64,000 nucleotides of DNA from Burkholderiaceae bacterium 16. GTDB taxonomy: Bacteria > Pseudomonadota > Gammaproteobacteria > Burkholderiales > Burkholderiaceae. Position numbers and translations under genes: made by a program. Location of the stretch: the NCBI GenBank assembly GCA_000955785.1, contig JYOD01000061.1:43810-107809 (forward strand). Reading direction: 5' to 3'. Positions 1 through 8,223 of the stretch are shown here, piece after piece; the first letter of the stretch is position 1; every line of letters starts with the position of its first letter. The notes below the pieces were generated by a model, which saw nothing but the letters and a program-made list of their open reading frames with translations, ran no database searches and was not told where the DNA came from.

Positions 1-201
1 GCCGAACGCGACGAGTGGTTGTTTATCGGCGACTCGGCCAACGATGCGAGCATGTTCGCCCATTTCCCCTTGTCGGTCGGGGTCGCCAATATCCGCGACA
101 TCCTGCCGCAACTGTCGGCCAAACCCGCCTACATCACCGAGGCGGCTTGCGGCGAGGGTTTTGCCGAGATGGCAGCGTTGCTGCTGGCCGCACGCGACTG
201 A
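1..201 (+). CDS. HAD-superfamily phosphatase, C-terminal part (5' end outside window)
   Basis: The frame is open from base 1 and ends at a TGA, giving the last 66 residues of a protein whose start lies before the window. The segment LFIGDSANDASMF is the HAD motif IV (GDxxND), which holds the acidic Mg2+ ligands. The following SVGVANI and the spacing to the C-terminus fit the Cof-like / mannosyl-3-phosphoglycerate phosphatase branch (HAD-IIB). The catalytic DxD motif and the cap domain are outside the window, so the substrate cannot be judged. A bidirectional terminator follows the stop. The family call is firm; the exact activity is unknown. Confidence 0.8.
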   Translation, partial: AERDEWLFIGDSANDASMFAHFPLSVGVANIRDILPQLSAKPAYITEAACGEGFAEMAALLLAARD

Positions 202-238
202 GCGCGGCGACGAAAAGCGACGGCGGCAAGCCGCCCCC

Positions 239-272
239 AAAAAAAAGCCGGGACAAGCCCGGCTGTTTTTTT
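239..272. terminator. Bidirectional intrinsic terminator between the HAD gene and ntrC
   Basis: A 7-bp GC-rich stem (AGCCGGG / CCCGGCT, 246-252 with 258-264) has a run of A before it and seven T after it. It can therefore end transcription of the plus-strand HAD gene and the minus-strand ntrC gene. Confidence 0.85.
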
Positions 273-299
273 GTGCCCCGCAGCTACCCACTACCTGCT

Positions 300-1844
300 T
301 CAATCGAAGCCCAGTTCCTGCAGCTTGCGGGTAATGGTGTTGCGGCCGATGCCCAGGCGGGTTGCCGCCTCGACACGGCGCCCACGCGTCACGCCCAGGG
401 CCGCCTCCAGCACCGCCTTCTCGAAGCGCCGCGTGAGCGCATCCATCACCTCCGGCTGGCCGGACTCCAGCATGGCGCGGGCCTCCCCCGCCAGCAGGTG
501 CTCCCAGCCGGCAATCGCGCTCGCGGCGGCCGTGCGGTTCGCGTAGGCCTGCGCGGAATCGGCCTCCGCGCCCATGCCGGCAGGCGCGGCGCCATAGTCG
601 ACGACGTCGTGGCCCTCGGCGTCGTCCGCCCTGCCCTCGGCGCGTGGCTCGGCCATGCGCTGCACGCCGGCATGGCTGCCCTGCGGCGCGCCGGTGCCGA
701 TCATCTCGCGCGGCATGTCCTTGACCTCGATGGTCTGGGCCGGCGCCATCACGGTCAGCCAGTTGCACAGGTTCTCGAGCTGGCGGACGTTGCCGGGGAA
801 CGGCAGCGTGCTGACATAGGCCAGGGCCTCGTCCGACATGCGCTTGGGCTCGACGCCTAGTTCCTTGGCGCTCTTCTGCAGGAAATGACGGGCCAGCAGC
901 GTAATGTCTTCCGGCCGCTCGCGCAGCGGCGGCAGGCGCAGCCGGATCACATTGAGGCGGTGGAACAAGTCCTCGCGGAACAGCCCTTCCTTGACGCGCG
1001 TTTCCAGGTTCTGGTGGGTGGCGGCAATCACGCGCACATTGGCGCGCAGCGGATTGTGCCCCCCCACGCGGTAGAAGTTGCCATCCGACAGCACACGCAG
1101 CAGGCGCGTTTGCAGGTCGAACGGCATATCGCCGATTTCGTCGAGGAACAGCGTGCCGCCCTCGGCCTGCTCGAAGCGGCCGCGGCGCATGGTCTGCGCG
1201 CCGGTGAAGGCGCCGCGCTCATGGCCGAACAATTCCGACTCGAGCAGGTCCTTGGGGATGGCCGCGGTATTGAGCGCGATAAAGGGCCCGTTGGCGCGCG
1301 GGCTGTGCTTGTGCAGCGCCTGCGCCACCAGTTCCTTGCCGGTGCCGGACTCACCGGTGATCAGCACCGTCACGTTCGACTGCGACAGGCGGCCGATGGC
1401 GCGGAACACGTCCTGCATGGCCGGCGCCTGCCCGAGAATCTCGGGCGCGTCGACCAGGCGGTCTTCCAGTTCCTCCTCGCGCAGGCTTTCCTGCAGCGCG
1501 CGGCGGATCAGCTCGACCGCCTTGTCGACGTCGAACGGCTTGGCCAGGTATTCGAACGCCCCGCCCTGGAAGGCAGCTACCGCGCTGTCCAGGTCGGAGT
1601 AGGCCGTCATCACGATGACGGGCAGCCCCGGGTGCCGGGCCTTGAGTGCCTGCAGCAAATCCAGGCCCGAGCCTCCCGGCATGCGGATGTCGGAGATCAG
1701 GACTTGCGGCTCGTCATCTTCCAGCGCGGCCAGTACGTCGCGCACGTTGGTGAAGCTGCGCGAAAGCAGGCTTTCACGGGCGAGGGCCTTTTCCAGGACC
1801 CAGCGGATTGATTGATCGTCGTCGACTATCCAGATCGGCTTCAT
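300..1844 (-). CDS. glnG: Nitrogen regulation response regulator NtrC (sigma-54 activator)
   Basis: This 514-residue sigma-54-dependent response regulator activates nitrogen-limitation genes after phosphorylation by NtrB. Three domains are visible. The receiver domain is residues 1-120, with the acidic pocket DDD at 8-10, phospho-acceptor Asp52 in SDIRMPG and the conserved KPF at 102-104. The AAA+ domain has Walker A GESGTGKE (164-171) and the sigma-54 loop GAFTGA (211-216). A Fis-type helix-turn-helix lies in the last 40 residues. The linker between AAA+ and Fis domains is unusually Ala/Gly-rich. I chose the ATG that gives MKPIWIVDDD, the standard N-terminus; the frame runs open upstream but without family similarity. 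ntrB lies 115 bp upstream on the same strand, and candidate target sites precede glnA nearby. Confidence 0.96.
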   Translation of the reverse strand: MKPIWIVDDDQSIRWVLEKALARESLLSRSFTNVRDVLAALEDDEPQVLISDIRMPGGSGLDLLQALKARHPGLPVIVMTAYSDLDSAVAAFQGGAFEYLAKPFDVDKAVELIRRALQESLREEELEDRLVDAPEILGQAPAMQDVFRAIGRLSQSNVTVLITGESGTGKELVAQALHKHSPRANGPFIALNTAAIPKDLLESELFGHERGAFTGAQTMRRGRFEQAEGGTLFLDEIGDMPFDLQTRLLRVLSDGNFYRVGGHNPLRANVRVIAATHQNLETRVKEGLFREDLFHRLNVIRLRLPPLRERPEDITLLARHFLQKSAKELGVEPKRMSDEALAYVSTLPFPGNVRQLENLCNWLTVMAPAQTIEVKDMPREMIGTGAPQGSHAGVQRMAEPRAEGRADDAEGHDVVDYGAAPAGMGAEADSAQAYANRTAAASAIAGWEHLLAGEARAMLESGQPEVMDALTRRFEKAVLEAALGVTRGRRVEAATRLGIGRNTITRKLQELGFD

Positions 1845-1959
1845 GTGCGTCGCTTGTCTGCTCGGTGTCATTTGGTCTTCCGTGAACCTGGCCGCACACC
1901 GCCGGCAAGCCGGTCGGCAGCAATCATTGGGGCAGTTCCAATTGCTGTCGCCGATGCGC

Positions 1960-3111
1960 TCAATGCAGGGGCAGCAGGATACGGAAGTCGGTACAGCCGG
2001 GCCGGCTCTCACATTCGATCAAGCCCTCGTGCTGCTGCACGAAGGTTTGAGCGAGTGTGAGACCGAGGCCGCTGCCGCCGTCCCTACCCGACACCAGCGG
2101 GTAGAAGATGCGTTCGCGAATATCCTCGGGGATGCCCGGACCGTTATCGATGACATGCAAGTCCAATGCCAGCTTGAACAAACGCTTGGCAATTGTTACC
2201 TGGCGGGCCACCCTGGTACGCAGGATGATCTGCGCATCGCCGCGCGCGACGCGCTCGGCGAGCGCCTGGGCGGCGTTGTGGACGATGTTGAGCACGGCCT
2301 GGATCAACTGTTCCATGTCGCCGCGCAAGTCGGGCAGGCTCGCGTCGTAGTCGCGCACGATATCCAGCCCGGAGGGGAATTCGGCCAGCACCACCGAGCG
2401 CACGCGCTCCAGCACCTCGTGGATATTGAGGTCGGACACGATATGCGGATGGCGGTGCGGCTCCAGCAGGCGGTCCACCAGAGTCTGCAGGCGATCCGAC
2501 TCCTTGATGATGACCTGCGTGTATTCGCGCAGCGAACGATCGGGCAACTCGAACTCAAGCAGTTGCGCCGCGCCGCGGATGCCGCCCAGCGGGTTCTTGA
2601 TCTCGTGGGCGAGATTGCGGATCAGTTCCTTGTTGGCCGAGGTCAGGTCGAGGATGCGCTCCTCGCGGTCGCTGCGCACCTTCTGCTCGTTGGGCAGCAC
2701 CTCCACCACCACGGCGTCGGAATTGGCGTCCAGCGCCCCGATGACTACATGGGCGTGCATGGGTTCCTGCAACGGCGGATGCAGCACCACGTCTTGCCGG
2801 CGGGCATCGAACTGCCGCGAAATCACTGTCTCTATCATGCTGGCCAGCTCTTCCGAGCTACCGAACAGGTCCGCGAGCGACAGTTCCACCATGGCCTTGC
2901 GCGACACCGCGAAACTCGCCTCGGCCGCGGGATTGGCATAGACGATGCGCAGGCCGGGCTGGCGCACCAGCAACACGGGGTTGGCTACGACGTCCAGTCC
3001 CTGGTGGTAGGACACATCGCCCAAGGGCAGCACCACGGCCTCTCCCTCGGGCGGGGTGCCGGCTCCGGCCGAGGCTACCTTGCGCGAGACGCTGCGAATC
3101 AGGCGACGCAT
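1960..3111 (-). CDS. glnL: Nitrogen regulation sensor histidine kinase NtrB
   Basis: A cytoplasmic histidine kinase/phosphatase of 383 residues that controls the phosphorylation of NtrC and, in the family, answers to PII protein. A PAS-like region spans about residues 36-140. The phospho-acceptor His169 sits in NLAHEIKNPLGG. The N box (QLIQAVLNIVHNAAQAL) begins near residue 268 and the G1 box DNGPGI is at 322-327; a Gly-rich G2 segment (GGSGLGL) follows. No membrane segment is seen, as expected for NtrB. It lies directly upstream of ntrC and 4 bp downstream of the DUF4124-like gene, so the three probably share a transcript. Confidence 0.96.
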   Translation of the reverse strand: MRRLIRSVSRKVASAGAGTPPEGEAVVLPLGDVSYHQGLDVVANPVLLVRQPGLRIVYANPAAEASFAVSRKAMVELSLADLFGSSEELASMIETVISRQFDARRQDVVLHPPLQEPMHAHVVIGALDANSDAVVVEVLPNEQKVRSDREERILDLTSANKELIRNLAHEIKNPLGGIRGAAQLLEFELPDRSLREYTQVIIKESDRLQTLVDRLLEPHRHPHIVSDLNIHEVLERVRSVVLAEFPSGLDIVRDYDASLPDLRGDMEQLIQAVLNIVHNAAQALAERVARGDAQIILRTRVARQVTIAKRLFKLALDLHVIDNGPGIPEDIRERIFYPLVSGRDGGSGLGLTLAQTFVQQHEGLIECESRPGCTDFRILLPLH

Positions 3112-3115
3112 GACA

Positions 3116-3685
3116 CTAGTCCTTCAAGTTGGAGAGTTCGCGCCGCAGTGAAGCGGCATTGGCCTCGCCGCGCGCAATGTCGTCGCGTAGCGCGGCGGTG
3201 CGGTCGAGATACCTCTGGTAGTTGCGTTCATTGCCCTGGCGCTCGGGCTGGCCGTTGTTGTACTCGGCGCGCAGCGCGGCCAGCTTGGCCTCCTCGCTTT
3301 GCAGCTCTTGCTCGAGTACGGACCGGCGCTCGCCATCGCGGCTCTTCTGGGTCGCGCTGTCGACTCGCGGAAACGCCGCGGGCGCCACGGCAGGGCCAGC
3401 GCCCTTGCCCGCCGCAGGGGCATTCACGCGCCCGCCCGGCACGGTCATCACCTCGGGCAGGCTGAGCCGCTTGCAGCCCTTGCCGCCGTTGCCGTTGCGG
3501 TATTCCGGCACCCCGTTGGGGCCGGTGCAGACATAGATTTCCGACTGGGCCGGGGCTGGGCGGCTCCAGCACAGCAAGGCCAGCGCCAGCATGGCGCAAA
3601 CGGCTGCCGATGCGTGCATGCGGGCACCGAAGCGGTGCACCGGGTGGAGCGAGGGGGGCGGGAATTCGAGCGCGTCCATTGACAT
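3116..3685 (-). CDS. Exported DUF4124-type protein, function unknown
   Basis: A protein of up to 189 residues with a signal-peptide-like stretch (AAVCAMLALALLCWS) ending near PAPAQSE, so the mature part is probably periplasmic. The mature N-terminus IYVCTGPNGVPEYRNGNG with paired Cys resembles DUF4124 domains. The C-terminal half is charged and helical, with Glu/Arg heptad-like runs that could form a coiled coil. Starts at 3685, 3679 or an internal ATG closer to the signal peptide are all possible. It sits between glnA and ntrB, 127 bp from the glnA stop and 4 bp from ntrB. No function is known to me; the position suggests co-transcription with ntrBC rather than a role in nitrogen control. 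Confidence 0.8.
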   Translation of the reverse strand: MSMDALEFPPPSLHPVHRFGARMHASAAVCAMLALALLCWSRPAPAQSEIYVCTGPNGVPEYRNGNGGKGCKRLSLPEVMTVPGGRVNAPAAGKGAGPAVAPAAFPRVDSATQKSRDGERRSVLEQELQSEEAKLAALRAEYNNGQPERQGNERNYQRYLDRTAALRDDIARGEANAASLRRELSNLKD

Positions 3686-3741
3686 CAGCAGGGATGGTGG
3701 GAAAGGAGCCCCATTCTAGCGATCAAACCAGCGAACAAAAC

Positions 3742-3767
3742 AAAAAGGGACAGCCGAAGCCGCCCCT
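3742..3767 (-). terminator. Intrinsic terminator downstream of glnA
   Basis: On the minus strand an 8-bp stem (GGGGCGGC with GCTGTCCC, two G-U pairs) closed by a TTCG tetraloop is followed by TTTTTG. It lies 45 bp past the glnA stop and would separate glnA from the ntrBC transcript, at least partly. Confidence 0.75.
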
Positions 3768-3812
3768 TCCTGGTGCAACTGTTGCCCGGTCACAACCTGG
3801 CAACGCCTCGCC

Positions 3813-5228
3813 TTACAGCGAGTAGTACATGTCGAACTCGATCGGGTGAGTCGTCATGCGGAAGCGGGTCACTTCTTCCATCTTCAGTTCGATGTAGGCA
3901 TCGATCATGGAGTTGGAGAAGACGCCGCCGCGCGTCAGGAACTCGCGGTCGTTGTCGAGGTATTCCAGGGCCTGGTCGAGGCTGGAGCACACGGTCGGGA
4001 TCTTTGCATCCTCTTCCGGCGGCAGGTCGTACAGGTTCTTGTCGGCAGCTTCGCCCGGGTGGATCTTGTTCTGCACGCCATCCAGGCCGGCCATCAGCAG
4101 CGCCGAGAAGCCCAGGTACGGGTTCATCAGCGGATCCGGGAAACGGGTCTCGATACGGCGGCCCTTCGGATTGGCAACGTACGGAATGCGGATCGAAGCC
4201 GAACGGTTGCGAGCCGAGTACGCCAGCTTGACCGGTGCCTCGAAGCCCGGCACCAGACGCTTGTACGAATTCGTGCCCGGATTGGTCAGGGCGTTCAGCG
4301 CGCGAGCGTGCTTGATGATGCCACCGATGTAGTACAGGGCGAATTCCGACAGGCCGGCGTAGCCGTTGCCCGCGAACAGGTTCTGGCCGTCCTTCCATAC
4401 CGACTGGTGCACGTGCATGCCCGAGCCGTTGTCGCCGACGACCGGCTTCGGCATGAAGGTGGCAGTCTTGCCGTAGGTGTGGGCGACGTTCTGGATCACA
4501 TACTTTTGCAGCTGGGTCCAGTCGGCGCGCTGCACCAGCGTGCTGAACTTGGTGCCGATTTCGTTCTGGCCCTGGCCAGCAACTTCGTGGTGGTGGACTT
4601 CCACGGGGATGCCCAGCGATTCCAGGATCAGGCACATTTCCGAACGGATATCCTGGAACGTGTCGATCGGGGCGACCGGGAAGTAGCCGCCCTTCTTGCC
4701 CGGACGGTGACCGCTGTTGCCGTGCTCGAATTCCTTGCCCGACGACCACGGTGCTTCTTCCGACTGGATCTTGACGGAACAGCCCTGCATGTCGATGTTC
4801 CAGGTCACGCCGTCGAAGATGAAGAATTCGGGTTCCGGACCGAAGAAGGCGGTGTCGCCCAGGCCCGTGCTCTTCAGGTAAGCCTCGGCGCGCTTGGCGA
4901 TGGAACGCGGGTCGCGGTCATAACCCTTGCCGTCCGACGGCTCAACCACGTCGCAGGTCAGGATCAGGGTGGGTTCTTCGTAAAACGGATCGACGTTGGC
5001 GGTGTTCGGATCCGGCATCAGCAGCATGTCCGAAGCCTCGATACCCTTCCAGCCGGCGATCGACGAGCCGTCGAAAGCGTGGCCGCTTTCAAACTTGTCT
5101 TCGTCGAAGTGCGACACGGGTACCGACACGTGTTGCTCTTTGCCTTTGGTATCGGTGAAACGGAAATCGACGAACTTGACGTCGTTTTCCTTCACAAGCT
5201 TCATCACATCTGCAACGCTGTGGGCCAT
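3813..5228 (-). CDS. glnA: Type I glutamine synthetase
   Basis: GlnA makes glutamine from glutamate, ammonia and ATP in the cytoplasm. The 471-residue length and the motifs match the dodecameric GSI-beta type: an N-terminal beta-grasp segment (VKFVDFRFTDTKGKEQH), the catalytic segments FDGSSIAGW and EVHHHEVAGQGQNEIGTKF, and the ATP-binding region with NPKGRRIE. The adenylylation site motif NLYDLPPEE is present with Tyr near residue 400, so control by GlnE adenylylation is expected. An upstream sigma-54 promoter and NtrC-type sites point to nitrogen-limitation induction. It is transcribed as a single gene ahead of the DUF4124-ntrBC group with a terminator between them. Confidence 0.98.
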   Translation of the reverse strand: MAHSVADVMKLVKENDVKFVDFRFTDTKGKEQHVSVPVSHFDEDKFESGHAFDGSSIAGWKGIEASDMLLMPDPNTANVDPFYEEPTLILTCDVVEPSDGKGYDRDPRSIAKRAEAYLKSTGLGDTAFFGPEPEFFIFDGVTWNIDMQGCSVKIQSEEAPWSSGKEFEHGNSGHRPGKKGGYFPVAPIDTFQDIRSEMCLILESLGIPVEVHHHEVAGQGQNEIGTKFSTLVQRADWTQLQKYVIQNVAHTYGKTATFMPKPVVGDNGSGMHVHQSVWKDGQNLFAGNGYAGLSEFALYYIGGIIKHARALNALTNPGTNSYKRLVPGFEAPVKLAYSARNRSASIRIPYVANPKGRRIETRFPDPLMNPYLGFSALLMAGLDGVQNKIHPGEAADKNLYDLPPEEDAKIPTVCSSLDQALEYLDNDREFLTRGGVFSNSMIDAYIELKMEEVTRFRMTTHPIEFDMYYSL

Positions 5229-5351
5229 GCCTATCTCCTGGAAATTCGGCTGAAGTCTATAAAGCCATTCTTGCGTCGATCTCTACAGCGCTACGCCTGG
5301 AAGGCGTTGGGGGCAGGATAAAGATCGGCCACGAAAGGGACGAGGAATGTT

Positions 5352-5367
5352 AGCAGAAAGCGTGCCA
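5352..5367 (-). promoter_or_regulatory. Sigma-54 promoter of glnA
   Basis: Read on the minus strand the bases are TGGCACG-CTTT-CTGCT. This matches the sigma-54 consensus TGGCACG-N4-TTGCW with one mismatch, and the invariant GG (-24) and GC (-12) are spaced correctly. The predicted start is near 5341, about 113 nt upstream of the glnA ATG. Confidence 0.85.
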
Positions 5368-5531
5368 AGGCAACCCCCTTGTTACCCCTGCGTTCCCGAA
5401 AAAAGTGCAGCTGCGCGGCGCGATTCAGGGCCTGCAGCGCGTTCCGGGTGCCGCATATGACATACACTACAATCCTGCTGCCTTGTCGGTCGCGCCCGCT
5501 GCGGCGAGGCTCCGCGACCGCCGCAAACAAA

Positions 5532-5579
5532 AACACCTTAATGGTGCATTTGCACGCCAATTTGCACCGTTTCAGTGCT
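5532..5579 (-). promoter_or_regulatory. Tandem NtrC-type enhancer sites upstream of glnA
   Basis: Two dyads fit the NtrC pattern TGCACC-N5-GGTGCA: AACACC-TTAAT-GGTGCA (5532-5548) and TGCACC-GTTTC-AGTGCT (5563-5579). Their centres are 31 bp apart, three helical turns, so dimers would bind on one face of the helix. They lie about 170-215 bp upstream of the -24 element, a normal enhancer distance. Binding is inferred from sequence only. Confidence 0.7.
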
Positions 5580-5796
5580 CGCGCACCAGATTAGTTCATT
5601 TTGGCGCGAGCGGGGCAGCCTTGCCTGCTTGCGGTGCAGAAGTACCCGGTGCGGATGCCATGCCGCCGGTATTCCCGTTGTCCCGGCGCAAGTCTATACC
5701 GTTCCCCGCCAAACGCACCGGCTCGCCCTCCCGGCGCGCTAGAATACTTGCCGGGCTCCCCCTGACGCCATTCCACCCATCGATTTTGTCACCCAG

Positions 5797-6261
5797 ATGA
5801 CCACCCGAGACGAACTCCTCCAAGCGGCGCGCCAGCGCCAGCAGCAAAGCCAACTGCCCTACTTCGGCGCCCTCTCCCCGCAGGAAGCTTTCGCCTTGCT
5901 GCAGGGCGACCCCACTGCCGTGATGGTGGATGTGCGCACGCAGGCCGAACTGGACTGGATCGGCGCGCCGGACCTGCCGGAAGCCCAAGCGGCGCATGTG
6001 GAATGGAGCAGCTATCCGGGCGGCGCGCAGAACGCTGCGTTCATCGCCCAGCTCAAGGCCCGCGTGCCCGCCGACGTGCCAGTGCTGTTCCTGTGCCGCA
6101 GCGCGGCGCGCTCCAAGCACGCCGCCCGCGTCGCCACGGAGGCTGGCTACCAGTACGCGATGGATGTGCTGGAAGGTTTCGAAGGCGGCCGCGATGAACA
6201 CCATCACCGCAAGACGGTGGAAGGCTGGTGCTTCCGGGGCCTTCCCTGGCATGGTGCCTGA
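5797..6261 (+). CDS. Rhodanese-like sulfurtransferase domain protein
   Basis: A single-domain rhodanese of 154 residues. The domain begins near LSPQEAFALL and includes VMVDVRTQAEL. The active-site loop is LCRSAARS with catalytic Cys100; the loop length fits sulfur rather than phosphate chemistry, as in small GlpE-type proteins. No signal peptide is present, so it is cytoplasmic. It is transcribed alone, divergent from glnA, and is followed by a bidirectional terminator. The physiological sulfur acceptor cannot be read from the sequence. The family is certain. Confidence 0.93.
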   Translation: MTTRDELLQAARQRQQQSQLPYFGALSPQEAFALLQGDPTAVMVDVRTQAELDWIGAPDLPEAQAAHVEWSSYPGGAQNAAFIAQLKARVPADVPVLFLCRSAARSKHAARVATEAGYQYAMDVLEGFEGGRDEHHHRKTVEGWCFRGLPWHGA

Positions 6262-6290
6262 ACCGGCGGCACGCCTGTGCCACAAGCAAA

Positions 6291-6316
6291 ACGGGACAGC
6301 CTGGCTGTCCCGTTCT
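6291..6316. terminator. Bidirectional intrinsic terminator after the rhodanese gene
   Basis: A perfect 10-bp stem (ACGGGACAGC with GCTGTCCCGT, 3-nt loop) is flanked by an A-rich side and TTCTT. It separates the convergent rhodanese gene and the CinA-like gene. Confidence 0.8.
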
Positions 6317-6339
6317 TCATTTCCCCGGCGATTGGCGGT

Positions 6340-7173
6340 TCAGTCCCCCGCCGGATCGCCCGGCCTCCGCGCAGCCACTTCCACCAGCTCGAAGCCCATC
6401 GCCCGCACACCTTCGCGCAGCATGGCATAGGCCGGCTCGACCTGATCAGCCGGGCCCTTGACGCCCAGGTCAATATGGCGGCGCGCATAAAGCTCGCCGC
6501 GCTTGGCATCCCCCACCGACGGCAGGCTGAACACGCGGATGCCGTCGAACGCGGCCTCGACCCGCTCCATCAGCGGCGTCAGCGTGGACTCCGGTGCCTC
6601 GAACACCAGGAAGGAGCGCTCCACCTGCACCGCCAGATGGAACAGGTGCGGATAGTAGTGGTCCAGCACCCATTCCATCATCGGCCACGCCATCACCGGG
6701 AAGCCCGGCATAAAGTGATGGTCGGCCACTGAGAATCCGGGGATGCGGTTGTAGCTGTTCGGGATGATGCGCGCCCCGGCGGGGAACTCGCCCATCTTGA
6801 AGCGATGCTGGTTTTCCGGCAGATTCAGGTCTGCCTTGACCGCATCGCCAGCCGCCGTCTCGGCAATGCGCTGCGCGATCAGTTCCCGCGCCTCGGGATG
6901 CAACTCAAGCCGCACCCCCAGCGCAGCCGCGGCGCACTGCCTGGTGTGATCGTCCGGGGTCGCGCCGATGCCGCCGGTGCAGAACACCACATCGTCGCCG
7001 GCGAAGGTACGGCGCAGCGTCGCGGTGATGCGTGCGCGTTCGTCGCCCACGTACTCCGCCCAGTCCAGCGCCAGCCCGCGCGCCGCCAGCAGTTCGATGG
7101 CACGGCGCATATGCTTGTCTTCGCGCCGCCCCGACAAAATCTCGTCACCAATGACGATCAGGCCGAAACCCAT
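6340..7173 (-). CDS. Stand-alone CinA/MoCF-domain protein (molybdopterin-binding fold)
   Basis: A cytoplasmic protein of 277 residues whose first 170 residues form the MoaB/CinA-N fold: GLIVIGDEILSGRREDKH at the N-terminus and FCTGGIGATPDDHTRQ, the conserved TGGxGxTxDD phosphate-binding motif. A second part (about 190-277) fits the COG1058-type extension. The C-terminal nicotinamide-nucleotide amidase domain of full CinA is absent, so it may act as an ADP-ribose pyrophosphatase-type or pterin-binding enzyme; which one cannot be read. The EI24 gene lies 12 bp upstream on the same strand, suggesting co-transcription. Databases often label such proteins competence/damage-inducible protein A. Confidence 0.9.
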   Translation of the reverse strand: MGFGLIVIGDEILSGRREDKHMRRAIELLAARGLALDWAEYVGDERARITATLRRTFAGDDVVFCTGGIGATPDDHTRQCAAAALGVRLELHPEARELIAQRIAETAAGDAVKADLNLPENQHRFKMGEFPAGARIIPNSYNRIPGFSVADHHFMPGFPVMAWPMMEWVLDHYYPHLFHLAVQVERSFLVFEAPESTLTPLMERVEAAFDGIRVFSLPSVGDAKRGELYARRHIDLGVKGPADQVEPAYAMLREGVRAMGFELVEVAARRPGDPAGD

Positions 7174-7185
7174 GATGCCCTCGCT

Positions 7186-8061
7186 TCAGGATTGTTCAAG
7201 GCGCCGCACATCCGACGGCGCGAGATCGATAACGTCCACCACCGGCGCGGCCGCTGCAGCCGCGGCCGCGCGTTCGGCACGCAACTGCTCCAGCGCGCGC
7301 AGGCAGAAATGGCCGAACCACAGCGCCGAGAAGATAAAGATCAGCACGTAGAGCCACAGCGTGGCGGCCAGTACAAACGGAAAGAGAAAAATCAGCGCCG
7401 CCGAAAACACCCAGATCAGCGTCGGCGCCGAGCCCAGCAGGCCCACTGCCACGCCAATGGTGAGCAAGGCCCCGCGGTGGCGCTTCATCAGCGTCTTGCG
7501 CTCCTCCGCGGTGGCGTGCTGGGCCAGGGCATCGTAGGTCATCACGCGGTAGGTCAGCCAGCCCCACAGCAACGGCGGGATCAGTGCGAAGAACGGCGGA
7601 ATCAGCCACAGCGGCAACGTCACCAGCGCCAGCAGCAGGAACACCATGGTGCTGCCCAGTGCGTGGAACACGCTGCCCAACATGCTGCCGCCCCTGGACT
7701 TGACCAGGTCCGGATAGCTGCGCTCCAGGTGCCGCACCGCCGCCGGCACCGAGAACAGGCTGATAAACACCAGCATGGAGGCGATCACCAGCGGGATCAT
7801 CAGCGCGATCACGAACAGCGGCGCCACCACCGTGCGCAGGGACTGCAGGCCGAACCAGTCGAGCGCGCCGTAGATCCAACTGGTCAGCACCGAGGTTTCC
7901 AGCACGCCGCGCGCGGCCGTCATGATCGGCTCCCATCCCCACAGCAGCAGGCCACCCCACAGCCCGGTGGCAAGCAGGAAAGGAATGACGGTGAGCATCA
8001 GCATACGCGGATGCAGCTGGCTGATCAGGGCACGGCCAAGCGCGCGAAAAATATCGTTCAT
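7186..8061 (-). CDS. EI24/CysZ-family integral membrane protein
   Basis: A 291-residue inner-membrane protein with about five to six hydrophobic segments: near residues 20-45 (MLMLTVIPFLLATGLWGGLLL), 70-100, 135-165, 205-230 and 230-250. The N-terminal pattern of a short amphipathic helix followed by paired hydrophobic segments is that of the EI24 domain (Pfam EI24), which includes the sulfate permease CysZ. The C-terminal tail is short and Ala-rich. The neighbours are not sulfur-assimilation genes, so sulfate transport is only one possibility. It is 12 bp upstream of the CinA-like gene. Confidence 0.85.
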   Translation of the reverse strand: MNDIFRALGRALISQLHPRMLMLTVIPFLLATGLWGGLLLWGWEPIMTAARGVLETSVLTSWIYGALDWFGLQSLRTVVAPLFVIALMIPLVIASMLVFISLFSVPAAVRHLERSYPDLVKSRGGSMLGSVFHALGSTMVFLLLALVTLPLWLIPPFFALIPPLLWGWLTYRVMTYDALAQHATAEERKTLMKRHRGALLTIGVAVGLLGSAPTLIWVFSAALIFLFPFVLAATLWLYVLIFIFSALWFGHFCLRALEQLRAERAAAAAAAAPVVDVIDLAPSDVRRLEQS

Positions 8062-8223
8062 GCAGTGAATTGGGTTTCCACAAAGGCGGGGACAAATAGA
8101 CTAGCACACGTCATAAGTGTCGCGGGGGACGCGTGCGCGGCCGCTGGTCGACGGCCCGCCGCCAACGATACGGCTAGCGGGAAGATGCGCGCTGCCATGC
8201 CGCCCCTCGGACGGCCTGCCGCG

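Larger units (their letters stand above)
5229..5796. other. Intergenic region between glnA and the divergent rhodanese gene
   Basis: No gene is seen in these 568 bases. The left part carries the glnA sigma-54 promoter (5352-5367) and two NtrC-type dyads (5532-5579), listed separately. A possible -10 element TAGAAT at 5740-5745 could serve the rhodanese gene, but no convincing -35 was found. Short open frames here have no family features. Confidence 0.6.
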
